A DNA stretch of 64,000 nucleotides. Source: Myxocyprinus asiaticus. Lineage: Eukaryota > Chordata > Actinopteri > Cypriniformes > Catostomidae. Below the pieces are notes generated by a model. The model saw only the letters and a list, made by a program, of their open reading frames with translations, did no database searches and had not been told where the DNA came from. The position numbers were made by a program, and so were the translations under genes. This document shows positions 23,341 to 34,378 of the stretch, piece after piece. Each line of letters opens with the position of its first letter. The stretch's first letter is position 1. The stretch lies in NCBI RefSeq assembly GCF_019703515.2, contig NC_059382.1:17847001-17911000 (forward strand), read 5' to 3'.

Positions 23341-24345
23341 GTGGCCCCTGAACAGAGCATGCTAAACGCACCAGAACTGACACATTCAGTCATGAACACC
23401 ATTGTACAGGCCAGAGCACCGTCCACGAGACGCCTCTACGTGCTAAAATGGAAGGTGTTCACTGATTGGTGTCTATCACATGGCAAAGATCCAGTAAACT
23501 GCCCCATACATGAAATGCTCATATTTCTTCAAGAGCGATTAGATGCAGGACTCACTCCATCAACGCTCACAGTGTATGTGGCAACTATATCTGCGTATCA
23601 CGCACATGATCCGGCACCTCTATAGGTGAGCATTATTTAATCATAAAGTTCCTTAAAGGAGCAAGACGATTAAACCCACCTCGCCCAGCTACAGTCCCGA
23701 CTTGGGACTTAACTTTAGTCCTAATAGCTCTCGCAGGGCCCCCCTTCGAGCCTTTGGACTCTGTTGATTTGCGCTTGCTCTCCATTAAGACCGAACTACT
23801 GCTGGTTCTGGCCTCAGAAAAGCGAGTCTGTGACCTGCATGCACTATCAATTGACAAGTCCTGTCTGGAGTTTGGCCCCAGATTTTCAAAAGCCACTATC
23901 AAACCCAGAAAAGGCTATGTGCCTAAGGTCCTAGCAATGCCCTTCAGAGCGCAGGTAGTTCACCTACAGGCATTCTTCCCTCCTCCATTTAATTTGGATG
24001 AGGAACAATCATTGCACCTGTTATGCCCTGTGCGGGCACTACACGTATACTTTGAGCATACACGCCAGTTCAGACTGTCTGATACACTCTTTGTATGCTA
24101 TGAAGGATGCACGAAAGGAATGTCCATCTCTAAGCAAAGACTTTCTCACTGGATTGTTGATGCAATTGCTCTGGCTTATGAGTCGCAGGGTAAGATTTGC
24201 CCAATTGGTATTAAAGCACACTCAACTAGAGGCATGGCCTCCTCATGGGCATGGACGAATGGTGTGTCCTTACAAGACATATGTTTTGCAGCAGGATGAT
24301 CTTCTCAAAACACATTCGCAAGGTTTTACAACCTAGACGTAATGT
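23326..24345 (+). pseudogene. DIRS C tyrosine recombinase
   Basis: The N-terminal domain 23326-23625 (STRRLYVLKWKVFTDWC, FLQERLDAGLTPSTLTVYVA) is followed after a frame change by 23754-24299 with the Arg of SEKRVCDLHALS and the HSTRG box. A TGA at 24297-24299, where a Trp is expected after AAG, cuts the protein just before the FARFYNL segment holding the nucleophilic Tyr. Three active-site positions and the Tyr codon are all still present in the DNA. Confidence 0.8.
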
Positions 24346-24714
24346 CTCTCTCTTCACAAGTCCTCTCTGTTTAGAGCACTTGCTATTCATTCATATATAT
24401 ACTTATGCTCCTCCCTTTAAGGATGAGCTCCCCATAATTTTACACAACCGCCTGCATTCAGACCATTGTAATTTACCATAAGTCACAAGCACTTACATTA
24501 TAAATAAACTCCCTTCCCAATTGGGTTCGTGAAGGAGTTAATCCATACTATATGACTATTATTAATATATTCATTCTGAGTGCTCCCCTCCTGGCCCAAC
24601 ACAAGGGTCACGCATACTCATGTCAGTCACCGTCCCACCAGACTGCGGTGTCATGCCTCCTTTCTGGGAGGTTATGTCGTATAGTGCGCCGTGATGGGAT
24701 TCTGTTCCCCATAT

Positions 24715-24800
24715 GCGTTAATAAACGCAATGTTAAGTGTACTGAGTCGTAAGGGAACGCCTCGGTTACATATGTAACCTCTTGTAGAGAGTAACTGTAG
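24715..24800 (+). repeat. DIRS C internal complementary region
   Basis: Inverse of the left tip (…AATGTTAAGTGTACTGAGTCGTAAGGGA) fused to the inverse of the right tip (ACGCCTCGGTTACATATGTAACCTC). The same logic as in family A, with different sequence. Confidence 0.78.
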
Positions 24801-24907
24801 AGAGGTTTCAACTAGGTTGTGTAAGAAGGCTCTCCCATATGCATTAATAAACTCAATTGTTCCCTTCATCTCAGGGACCTGAGGTTACGTACGTAACCAA
24901 GATGTTA
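24795..24907 (-). repeat. DIRS C right inverted terminal repeat
   Basis: Contains the inverse of the left ITR core and ends gaggttacgtacgtaaccaagatgtt. The GTTACnTAnGTAAC palindrome at the right tip is shared in form with family A (gttacgcaagtaac). Confidence 0.75.
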
Positions 24908-26366
24908 ATCCATGTCTATTAACTGTGAAACTATCTACAGTATGTGCTAGTGTACTCCTAAAAGTAGATAATATTAACTTTTAGCAAGATTCAAAATGTA
25001 CAGCCTTCCTTTTCTGGGAAAACTGAAAAAAAAAAAATATTGATGGCCCCCCATTTGCCACTTTGTTTTAGATGTGAGTCTCAGTTTTCCCTGTGAGAGT
25101 AGGGCAGAATGATCTAGCTTGTTTCTCCAAGCAGAGTCTTTCCCCCATAAGGAACTTCAGAGAAAATAAAAGCTTGCTGCCTTTCGATCTCTTTACCTGT
25201 ACAGTTAAACTGCCCAGGAAGCGGTAGGGAACGTGAACTGAATAAACCTGATCTGATATGTTCACCACAAGAAACAGATACAGTATAATTATGTGACCTC
25301 TAAGTTAAAAGTTTGAAGCTCCAACATAAAGCTTCGCAACAGCTATCTTATCATTGAGAATTTGGCTGAAAGGAGCCACAAAGACAGCACAGTGCCACAC
25401 TGATCACAGTAAATATTGATGCAACAGAGAGTAATTTCAAATTGTTTTGGGGTTAATTTAAAATAAGTTTTGAGCTGAATAAGTGAATGAAAGCTGTGAT
25501 TTGATGTCAGTACTTTAAAGATGGATGCTCTGGGAGATTTTCAGAAAAGCCAATTGAGGTCTTAGAGTTCTAGGCCATTTTAGTTCAAGAAAATGCCCAG
25601 GGTGATATGACAGGTGTTTCATTTGGCTGGTGAGAGTGGAATGGAGTTGAATCGGTCAGTGGGGAGCAGATGACACAAAGTACCAGAATTTGTAACTGCG
25701 GTGCAATCTCAGCCACTTCAAGGACAAATCCAGGTGACAAAAAATGTCAGCACCATGTTTGAATCTGTAAAAAGCAGAGTTAGAGTCTGATGGATGAACA
25801 GGGAGTGTGCAGAAAAGTTGTGATGACCCCATAGTAGATTTGATCCACACCGTCATTTCAGGGTGAATAAAGGATGCAGAAGATGTATCAGTTATCAGTT
25901 ATTCTCTGTGGATATTACACAGAAACTCAGCAATGGCTACCAAAAAACTTTGGAGAGAACAAACTGGAGGATTTTTGGGGAATATGAAACACATTCAGGT
26001 CATTTTTCACTTTGCATGTATTTGGCAGATGCTTCTACCCAAAGCGACATATGGCTAATTTATACTTCCTGGGTGAACAGGTTTCTTTTAGTTCGCCTAA
26101 AAATTATAACAAAAATCAGTGACATTTTGTTCTGTCAAGGTGTTCATTGTGATATTTCTCCTGTTCGCGCACATCTCTGAAATTCTTGGCAAAGGAGAAC
26201 TCAGCTAGTCGAAGAGCGTTAATGATTGGTTAAAACTAATCGTGGGTGTGGCTTAGACGTGACTTTTTTCATTTACAATCACGTGTGCCAGCTGAGGAGT
26301 AGTGACCTAGGTTAATATGCTTAAAAAAGGAAAACTTTGAAGGCCGTCTCTCAAAGAATGTGCAGA
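24908..26366. other. Intronic sequence, no gene seen
   Basis: No exon, RNA gene or recognised transposon was found. Open frames here are short and motif-free. Confidence 0.45.
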
Positions 26367-26641
26367 ACGTCCTGGTTACTTTCGTAACCTCTGTTCCCTG
26401 ATGAAGGGAACGAGATGTTGTGTCGATGTAGTGACACTAGGGGTCACACTTGGGAGCCCCAAACACCTCTGCTTTTTGAAAAAAGGCCAATGGGAATTGG
26501 CGAGTGGAATTTGCATGCCACTCCCCCGGACATACGGGTAAAAAAGGAGCTGGTATGCAACCACTCATTCAGGTTTTGTGCTGAGGAGCTGAGAGAAGGT
26601 CCCGGCCATTTCAGCGGGTAGTTCAGTGTTGTGACAAGAGG

Positions 26642-26755
26642 GACACAACGTCTCGTTCCCTCCATCAGGGAATGGAGGTTACGAAAGTAACCAGTACATT
26701 CCCTATCTGTCACTCACTCGACATTGTGTCAATTTAGTGACACTAGGGGTCACTA
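26642..26755 (-). repeat. DIRS D internal complementary region
   Basis: Right-tip sequence (gttacgaaagtaaccagtac) fused to left-tip sequence (ttccctatctgtcactcactcg) at about 26699. Confidence 0.8.
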
Positions 26756-27201
26756 TACAAAACACCACAACTAGCTGAACTGTGTTACGTGGACTGGCGG
26801 TGCGAGATGGGCAGACCGCTGTGTGCCTCGTAGCCAGCACACCAGGCCGTCACATAACCTCCACCAACACTCTTATGAGCGCCGAACGGTCCTTTGGGAA
26901 CAAGTCAACTGCCCCAAAAATAGGGACAGGCTTTGTTAACCGACTAGGGGCTATAAATGTCTACGTCGGGGTTGGGGGGGTCTTCTCCCAAAGGGAAGAC
27001 ACCGCGGAGACCACACCCCGCCCAGAGAAGGGGGGGGGTATTTTGAGTGGAAATACGTCACATGGTCTTACAGAGTCTTGTTGGAAGTATGTCACGTGGA
27101 GAAGTCCTATGGTAGGTCCTACCCAAGGGGGAAGGAGTTTCTACAAACATGGTGAGGGGCCTCTGCCCAAGGAAGACGCAGTTTACTGGCAGGGAAATGA
27201 T

Positions 27202-28325
27202 TTAGCGGAAGATATCACAAGGGGTCACCGACGGGGAACCAGCACATGTGGAGCACCTACCCTTCACTGGGGGAAATGCATATTTTTGTAGTCCAGGGGG
27301 CCAGCTGTGTGCCAGCGCATCAATACCGAGGGGTGCCTCGGTCGGGGCGTACCAAAGTGGGCAGTGGGAGAATTCCCGGGAGGCAAACAGGTCTACCTGT
27401 GCTCGACCGAATTGACTCCAAATCAGCTGGACCACCTGGGGGTGGAGTCTCCACTCTCCCCTGAGTGTAACATGTCGTGACAGTGCGTCCGCTGCAGTGT
27501 TGAGGTCGCCCGGGATGTGAGTGGCTCATAGCGACTTGAGGTGCTGCTGACTCCAGAGGAGGAGACGGCGGGCGAGTTGTGACATGCAACGGGAGCGTAG
27601 ACCACCTTTACGGTTGATGTATGCTACCGTTGCCGTGTTGTCTGTCTGGACCAACACATGCTTGCCCTGGATCAATGGTTGGAACCTCCGCAGGGTGAGC
27701 AGTACTGCCAACAACTCGAGGCAGTTGATGTGCCAACACAGCCACGGGCCAGTCCAGGAGCCGGCGGCTGTGTGCCCATTGCATGCGGCGCCCCAGCCCC
27801 TCTTGGAGGCATCCGTTGTAACCATGACATGCCTGGAGACCTGCTCTAGGGGAACCCCTGCCCGTAGAAATGCAAGGTCGGTCCAAGGGCTGAAGAGGCG
27901 GCGACAGATCGGCGTGATGACCACGCGATGTGTCCTGTGGCGCCATGCCCATCTCGGGACTCCAGTCTGAAGCCAGTGCTGAAGTGGTCTCATATGCATC
28001 AACCCGAGTGGTGTGGCAACTGCTGAGGATGTCATATGCCCAGGAGCCTCTGAAAAAGTTTCAGTGGAACCTCTGTCTTCTGTTGGAATGCCTTCAGACA
28101 GTTCAGCACCGACTGTGTGCGCTTGTTCGTGAGGCGCGCCGTCATCGAGACTGAGCCCAACTCCAAGCCGAGAAAAGAGATGCTCTGAACTGGGGAGAGC
28201 TTGCTCTTTTCCCAGTTGACCTGAAGACCCAGTCGGCTGAGGTGCGTGAGCACCAGGTCCCTGTGCACACACAACACATCCCAAGAGTGAGCTAGGATTA
28301 GCCAGTCGTCAAGATAATTGAGGAT
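27202..28325 (-). pseudogene. DIRS D RT C-terminus, RNase H and connection
   Basis: From high to low: REVGVHILNYLDDWLILAHS, LGLQVNWEKSKLSPVQSISFLGLEL, RNase H residues in TTDASKRGWGAACNG, NCLELLAVLLTLRRF and VQTDNTATVAYINRKGG, then the VDLFASREFSHCPLWYAPTEAP connection block (27202-27435). Catalytic YLDD and the RNase H D-E-D are intact, but frames change near 28030 and 27530. Confidence 0.8.
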
Positions 28326-28402
28326 GTGGACGCCCACTTCCCTTAGCTGGGCAATGTAATCTGTATGAAACAAAGCGATGTACAGTTTCTCTTGGCTCAC
28401 CT

Positions 28403-28719
28403 AATTATCCCTAATGAGATCACACCAACCAGCAGAGCGCGCTATTCATATGGTAATGTGCTGAGTTGATCAATGCGACAATGCCTTAAAAAACATCAAG
28501 TTCATCATCAGATTCATTCACTTTCCTGCGCGTTTGGAAGATGGCACGCTACACAGGTGAGGAAGCTCTACAGATGGTCCTGAATAGTGACGAAGAGTTC
28601 ACATTTTCCTCAGAAGAAGAGTGGGACTCCGACGATGTTTGAAGAGTGATTTGATCCAGCCGAGGATACTTACATTAGTTGATATGCTATTTTATATAAA
28701 CATGTACATATTTTACTAG
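28403..28719 (+). mobile_element. Possible piggyBac-like fragment between DIRS D and E
   Basis: Non-DIRS sequence filling the gap between two head-to-head DIRS copies. It contains a small open frame with an acidic piggyBac-like N-terminus (next entry). About 60 bp of the same foreign sequence (SQEKLYIALFHTDYIAQ in the minus frame) may extend to 28340. No terminal repeats were identified, so the class is uncertain. Confidence 0.35.
28541..28642 (+). pseudogene. 33-aa ORF, piggyBac-N-terminus-like
   Basis: MARYTGEEALQMVLNSDEEF followed by an acidic SSEEEWDSDD tail and a stop. The short basic start, 'EEAL' helix and acidic run resemble the N-termini of piggyBac-type transposases in fish, from family knowledge. 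No downstream DDD catalytic domain is present. It could equally be a chance ORF. Confidence 0.35.
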
Positions 28720-28915
28720 CTCCCTGTCTGTCACTCACTCGACGTTGTGTCGATGTAGTGACACTAGGGGTCACTCTTGGGAGCCCGAGACACCTCTGGT
28801 CTTTGATAAAAGGCCAATGAAAATTGGCGAGTGGTATTTGCATGCCACTCCCCCGGACATACGGGTATAAAAGGAGCTGGTATGCAACCACTCATTCAGA
28901 TTTTCTCTTCGGAGC
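28720..28915 (+). repeat. DIRS E left inverted terminal repeat
   Basis: Starts tccctgtctgtcactcactcgacg, nearly identical to the left ITR of copy A, with TATAAAA at 28866-28872. This TATA context (gggtataaaaggagctgg) is conserved in copies A and B. Confidence 0.83.
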
Positions 28916-29124
28916 CGAACGGTCATGCTGAATACTGCTGTTCATTCACCTCTGTTGGATCTGACGGCGCATTTCAGCGGCTTCTCCCCCCTCTGCACTG
29001 GTGCACTGCAGAGAATGCCCCTGGGTGCTTGGCAGAAATAAAAGAGTATATTTCTCTAAAAGAGTATATTTCTCTAAAAGAGCGGCACACACGGAACGTC
29101 TTTTTAAAGACGCGTCTTTCTAAA

Positions 29125-31204
29125 GATGCTTTTCCGATTGTGTGTTATTCCTGGTTGCGCTCGTTATCTCTCGCCTTCTGATGGTCACGATCACTGTCTT
29201 TCGTGTCTGGGCACTGCTCACGCGGAGACAGCGTTCGTGGATGGTCATGTTCTCATTGCGAGGATATGTCCATGGCAACGTTGTGGGCGCAGCTCGCCTT
29301 CGTAAGAAAGCAAGCCACCCCAGAGGCTCCCCGCCTTGGTCCTTTTACCCATGGGTATGAGACCAGCGCGGCTACCACTGGGGGTGATTTGGGGACCCCA
29401 ATGGGACCGCCTCCGCCGGGTATCCCCACGCGGACCTCCCATTCCCCAGCACGCTCGTCTGCCCCGATCGGGCTTCCGGATGAGTCCACCGGCTCGTCTC
29501 ATGGCGAGTTCGACCTCTTATTCAGAGCCCGCGAAAGTGATGAGCTCTCGAGCACAGCATCGGAGAGTGGGCTCGTCCAGTCGGAAGCCTCAGCTGGGCT
29601 CCTCCCTTTGGGGACGATTGCCCAGTCACAGGCTGACGCGGAGATTACGACATACTTTCCCGGGCAGCCGCAAGCATCGGCTAGAGTGGAACCCTCTGCT
29701 CTTCCCTGAACACTCGCGGCTCGGTGATTGGTTCCTGGGCTCGTGGCGCCACTCAAAGCCACGCCCCACCCCCGTTCCTTTCTTCCCGGAAGTGCATGAA
29801 GAGCTGACAAGGTCGCGGGAGGCGACTGCCCGGTCCCAATCTTTTCAGCTTCCCCGCCCTCACTACCTTCGATGGTGGGGCGGCCAAGGGCTATTCGGCA
29901 ATCCCCCGGTGGATAAAGGCGCTTGCGGTTCACCTATGCCCGCAGAGCGCCGCCACCTGGCGCGGGTGCCCAAAGCCCCCATTCAAGGCCTGTAGGTTTA
30001 CGTCGTCTCTGACGGCCAAGGCCTACGGTGCCGCTGGACAAGCCACCACACCCAACACCTGTGCAAGTCCGCCAAGGTGCTAAAGGAACTGCACGAGGGT
30101 AATTCCGCCCCAGGATTGATGCAGGAACAGCGCTCGGCGACCAACCTCGCTCTCCGAGCGACGGAGGTCACGACGCGGTCTCTCAGGCAGACGATGGCCA
30201 CACTAGTGGTCCAGGAGCTCAACCTGGTCGAGATGGGCGAGGCCGACAAGACACGGTTCCTTGCTGCCCCCATTTCCCAGGCGGGCCTATTTGGCGACAC
30301 CGTCAAGGACTTTGCCCAGCAGTTCTCGATGGTGGAGCAGTAGACGATGCTAGCCGGCATATCCTGGCCCTGCGCAGCTCAAGATCCCGCACCCCTTCTA
30401 CTCACCACCAAGGGCGTCCCCCTGTGGTGACTGCACCGACCCCACCGCAGCCCGCCCCTTTGGCCCGGCCCCGGCGTGGAACCCATGAAAGGCTTCAAAG
30501 CGCCCTTGAGACGGGCAACCCAGGGACAACGAAACCCACTGCTCTGGAGCTGGTAAGCAGATCTCTCCATCTTTTTGTTACCTTTTGCATTTAATTGCGC
30601 TGCATGCCCAAGTGGCTGCAGTACTCAAGAGCTCAGCAAGAGCGGTTTCCTTATTCCCTGGGTCATGTATCCGGTGTGCACAGCCGTCATCACGACCACC
30701 GTCCACCACTCTATTTGGCAGGTTTGGTGCTCCAGCGGCGGTCTACCGCCCCTGAGCGCCCAGCTGTGGCACAAATCTGCCCCCGATGTGACAGTCTCCA
30801 TATGTCATGAGGACAGGCCTCTTCCTCCCCTGTCCCAGGCTGTTCCGGGGGTGGTCACAAGGAGCCAGGTAAGTGCTTTGATGTCCTTAGACTCAGCACG
30901 GCCACGACGTGGTGTGGCACCTCGAGCTCCACCCCGCCGCGAGGCCCCACCTGCTGGTACGTCCGATGACGTTGTCCCTTTGGTCCCCCTTGCGCGGAAC
31001 TTGGACGCATGGCTTGCGCTTTCCAATCCATCACAAGCGCTGGTCCGGACCGTCCGACTCGGCTACGCGATTCACTTCGTCGGGCATCCGCCCAGGTTCA
31101 GCAGTGTCCACTTCACCTTGGTGAAGGACAAAAATGCTGCTACCTTGTGCGGAGATTGCTACCTTCCTACGGAAGGGCGTGATAGAACCTGTCCCTCCAG
31201 CTGA
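29125..31204 (+). pseudogene. DIRS E gag-like region
   Basis: Pieces of gag in several frames: the Cys/His N-terminus around 29125-29240 (MLFRLCVIPGCARYLS equivalent), PPGIPTRTSHSPARSSAPIG (29203-29709), PVPFFPEVHEELT (29336-29995) and LVVQELNLVEMGEADKTRFL (30077-30343). A TAG at about 30341 follows the VEQ that in copy A continues. The last piece, 30575-31204, leads into the RT N-terminus (PPRFSSVHFTLVKDKNA). Confidence 0.65.
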
Positions 31205-32420
31205 GATGAAGAAGGGGTTTTTCAGCCCCTACTTCATGGTACTGAAAAAAGGCGGTGGGTTGCGGCCAATCTTGGACCTGTGAGTACTGAACTAGGCTTT
31301 ACACAGACTCCCGTTCAAGATGCTGGCGAACATCCGGCATCAAGATCGGTTCGCGGCGGTAGACCTGAAGGATGCATACTTCCACGTCTCGATCCTTCCT
31401 CGACACAGACCCATCCTGTGGTTTGCGTCCGAGAGTCAGGCGTATCAGTACAAAGTCCTCCCTTTCGGACTTTCCCTGTCTCCTCGCGTCTTTACGAAGG
31501 TCGCAGAGGCTGCCCTTGCCCTGTTATGGGAGGTGGGCATTCGCATTCTCAACTATCTTGATGACTGGCTAATCGTAGCTCATTCTCGAGACATGTTGTG
31601 CGCACACAGGGACCTGGTGCTCTCACATCTCAGCCGACTAGGGCTTCGGGTCAACTGGGAAAAGAGCAAGCTCCTCCCGGTTCAGAACATCTCTTTTCTC
31701 AGTTTGGAGTTGGACTCAGTCTCCTTGACGGCACACCTTACGAACGAGCGCGCCCAGTCGGTGCTGGCCTGTTTGAAGGCGTTCAAACAGAAAACAGCGG
31801 TTCCACTGAAACTTTTTCAGAGGCTTCTGGGGCATATGGCGTCCTCAGCGGTGGCCACCCCACTCGGATTGATGCATATGAGGCCGCTTCAGCACTGGCT
31901 CCAGACTCGAGTCCCAAGATGGGCATGGCACCACGGGACACGTCGCGTGGTCATCACGCCGGTCTGTCACCATCATTTCAGCACTTGGACCGACCTCTCA
32001 TTTCTACGGGCAGGCGTTCCTCTAGAACTGGTCTCCACGCGCGTCGTGGTCATGACAGACGCCTCCAAAAGGGGCTGGGGCGCTGTTTGCAACGGGCATG
32101 CAGCCACCGGCCTCTGGACGGGTCCGCGACTGCATTGGCACATCAACTGCCTCGAGTTGTTGGCAATTCTGCTCGCCCTGCGGAGGTTCTGGCCGTTGAT
32201 CCAGGGCAAGCACGTGTTAGTTCAGACAGACAACACGACAATGGTAGCATATGTCAACTGCCAAGGCGGTCTGCGCTCTCGTTGTATGTCACAACTCGCC
32301 CGCCGTCTCCTTCTCTGGAGTCAGCAGCACTTCAAGTCGCTGCGAGCCACTCACATCCCGGGCAACCTCAACACTACAGCGGACGTGCTGTCACGACAGG
32401 TTACCCTCAGTGGAGAGTGA
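31205..32420 (+). pseudogene. DIRS E reverse transcriptase / RNase H
   Basis: Frame 31320-32420 carries motif A (AAVDLKDAYFHVSILPRHRP), QAYQYKVLPFGLSLSPRVFTK, YLDDW at 31553-31567, LGLRVNWEKSKLLPVQ, and RNase H with MTDASKRGWGAV, NCLELLAILLALRRF, VQTDNTTMVAYVN and LNTTADVLSRQ. All RT and RNase H catalytic residues are present. The fingers (LRPILDL) are cut off by two stops (TGA about 31279 and TAG about 31291), so only a partial protein could be made. It is the best reference for judging deletions in the other copies. Confidence 0.85.
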
Positions 32421-32429
32421 AGACTCCAC

Positions 32430-33066
32430 CCTCATGTTGTCCAGCTGATTTGGAGTTGATTTGACAGGCACAGGTGCACCTGTTCGCCTCCCAATAATCC
32501 TCCACACTGCCCGTTCTGGTATGCCCTGACCGAGGCCCCACTCGGCATAGATGCGCTGGCACACAGCTGGCCCCCTCGCCTACACAAATATGCGTTTCCC
32601 CCAGTGAGCCTGCTTGCACAGATCCTGTGCAAGGTCAGGGAGGATGAGGAGCAGGTCGTCCTGGTAGCATCCTACTGGCCCACCCAGACATGGTGCTCGG
32701 ACCTCACACTCCTCGCGACAGCTCCCTCCTGGCGAATTCCCCTGAGGAAGAACCTTCTTTCTCAGGGACGGGGCACCCTCTGGCACCCGTGACCAGACCT
32801 CTGGAATCTCCATGTCTGGCCCCTGCAGTGGTAGACACGATCACTCAGGCTATGGCCCCCTCTACGAGGCGCCTGTATGCCTTTAAGTGGCGTCTGTTCG
32901 CTAAGTGGTGTTCTTCCCATCGGGAAGACCCCCAGAGATGCGCAGTTGGATCAGTGCTTTCCTTCCTGCAGTAGAGATTGGAATGGAGGCTGTCCCCTTC
33001 CACCTTGAAGGTGTACATTGCCACCATAGCAGCACACCACGACACAGTCGACGGTAAGTCCTTAGG
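32430..33066 (+). pseudogene. DIRS E connection region and recombinase N-terminus
   Basis: Contains QVHLFAS, a KYAFPPVSLLAQILCKVRED block and VVLVASYWPTQTW, then STRRLYAFKWRLFAKWCSSHR and VGSVLSFLQ, the start of the recombinase SAM-like domain. A TAG follows SFLQ at 32972-32974, and the catalytic half is absent because of the deletion at about 33067. Confidence 0.75.
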
Positions 33067-33157
33067 GCTCCCAAGAGTGACCCCTAGTGTCACTACATCG
33101 ACACAACGTCTCGTTCCCTCCATCAGGGAACGGAGGCTACACAAGTAACAATGACGT

Positions 33158-33419
33158 TTGACTATTTCCAGACTTACCAGCCAGTATTTAAAGTATTGAA
33201 ATTTGAAATATGTCCTAATATGCAAGTTTTAGTTACGTTTAAATGTTGTTTCGGCTAAAGCATGTATTTAACTTGTATGCTGTATGCTATCAATATGATA
33301 TGTAATATGATATAAAAATAATATGAATGTTTAGATTATATTTTAACTAGTGTTTATGCTGCCTCATTATCATCAATGAAGCTTGTGCTTGCAAATATCT
33401 GTTCAGGTGTAAATGTGTA
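33158..33419. other. Intronic spacer, no gene seen
   Basis: AT-rich sequence between DIRS E and a MITE-like repeat. Nothing recognised. Confidence 0.4.
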
Positions 33420-33717
33420 AAATGTGCTGTAAATATGCCCATATTAGAAAATCAGCATATTAGAATGATTTCTGAAGGATCATGTGACACTGAAGACTGC
33501 AGTAATGATGCTGAAAATTCAGCTTTGATCACAGGAATAAATTGCATTTTACAATATATTCAAATAGAAAAGTTATTTTAAATTGTAAAAATATTTCACA
33601 ATATCACTGTTTTTGCTGTATTTTGGATCAAATAAATGCAGCCTTGGTGAGCATTAAACAATTTTAAAACATTAAAAAAATCTTACAGATCTAAAACTTT
33701 TAAATGGTAGTGTAGGA
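33420..33717 (-). mobile_element. Tc1-related MITE-like repeat
   Basis: A block with the words gaaggatcatgtgacactgaagac, gctgaaaattcagctttg and atcaaataaatgcagccttg, which I recognise as a very common interspersed repeat in cyprinid genomes. It ends ctaaaacttttaaatggtagtgta, a diverged Tc1-type terminal sequence. The left terminus is not clear. No coding capacity. Confidence 0.55.
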
Positions 33718-34317
33718 CTGAAGTTTTTAAGTAAAGTCTTTATGTAAAGAAAATGTATAGTCAGATAATACATTCAATCATTAAGTCTTCTCACATTCAT
33801 TCTCTCTCAGGGGAGGAGTCTTTGTCTCCTCAGCTGTGAATCACATCAATATTCATGATCATCCTCGCATATGACCTTTCTAACACTAAAAGTGTCTTAC
33901 AAAAGTTAAATGACTATATTGACTATATTGTTTTGTATGAATGAGTGATCAGGATTGTTTCACATCATTTTATAGCAAAAACTCTAGGCTACAAGATCCA
34001 GTTCTCAAAAGCCTTGTGAACAAATGTTTAGTATGTGTTATATGGCCTTATTTCAGTTACTTAAAATTAAGTTTTTTCAAAAACCACGCATAAACGTTAT
34101 TTTCTCAAAAATACAAACTTGTACATACATGTTGCTCGCATATTATTGTAGCCCAGTTTGTGCTGAATACAGTGTTATCAGACTTTAGCCATTAATATGT
34201 TTTTAAGCAACTGAAAAAAGCACAAATGTCAAGACATGTCAAAACTTCTCCAGGGCCCAAAACACCCTCAGACCCCAGAGGGTTAAGGTATATATTTTTT
34301 ATCTGTCCGTGTATTCA

Positions 34318-34378
34318 CAGGGAATCAAACCCACAACCTTGGCATTGCCAGCACAATGCTCTACCAGTTAAGGTACAG
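34318..34378 (-). repeat. tRNA-like repeat (SINE or tRNA pseudogene)
   Basis: On the minus strand a TAACTGGTAGAG A box (34359-34370) and a GGTTTGATTCC B box (34321-34331) are spaced as in a tRNA. There is no clean acceptor stem and no obvious SINE tail. It is most likely one of the many tRNA-derived repeats in fish genomes rather than a working tRNA. Confidence 0.5.

Larger units (their letters stand above)
19616..24907 (+). mobile_element. DIRS-type YR retrotransposon, copy C (second family)
   Basis: A distinct DIRS lineage with unrelated ITR sequence (GTTCCCTTACAACTCAGTAC...; core CATTTATTAATGCATATGGG) but the same plan: left ITR, gag, RT remnant, recombinase, ICR, right ITR. The middle of RT and all RNase H are missing, and an 829-bp hAT-like element has inserted at 21795-22623. 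Protein segments shared with family A (PFFPEVH, SAAGQAGSALHAMA, HSTRG, STLTVYVATISAYH) show homology despite divergence. Confidence 0.85.
26367..28402 (-). mobile_element. DIRS-type YR retrotransposon, copy D (truncated)
   Basis: Minus-strand relative of copies A and B. It retains the right ITR (26367-26590), ICR (26642-26755), 3' non-coding region, connection region, RNase H and the RT YLDD end. The entire recombinase is absent: the 3' region (…gtggagcacctaccc) joins straight to the connection region (ttcactgggggaaatgc) at about 27262. The left part (gag, RT N-terminus, left ITR) is replaced by unrelated sequence beyond about 28340. Confidence 0.85.
28720..33157 (+). mobile_element. DIRS-type YR retrotransposon, copy E (4.4 kb)
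   Basis: Plus-strand copy with a complete left ITR, gag remnants, the best-preserved RT/RNase H (366 open codons), connection region and the start of the recombinase. At about 33067 the recombinase breaks off and joins the outer part of a right ITR (ctcccaagagtgacccctag...), so most of the recombinase, the 3' region, the ICR and the inner right ITR are deleted. The right tip ends at about 33157. Confidence 0.87.

Noticed and set aside
34318..34378. Functional tRNA gene
   Set aside because: A and B boxes are present, but the acceptor stem does not pair and the B box deviates from consensus.
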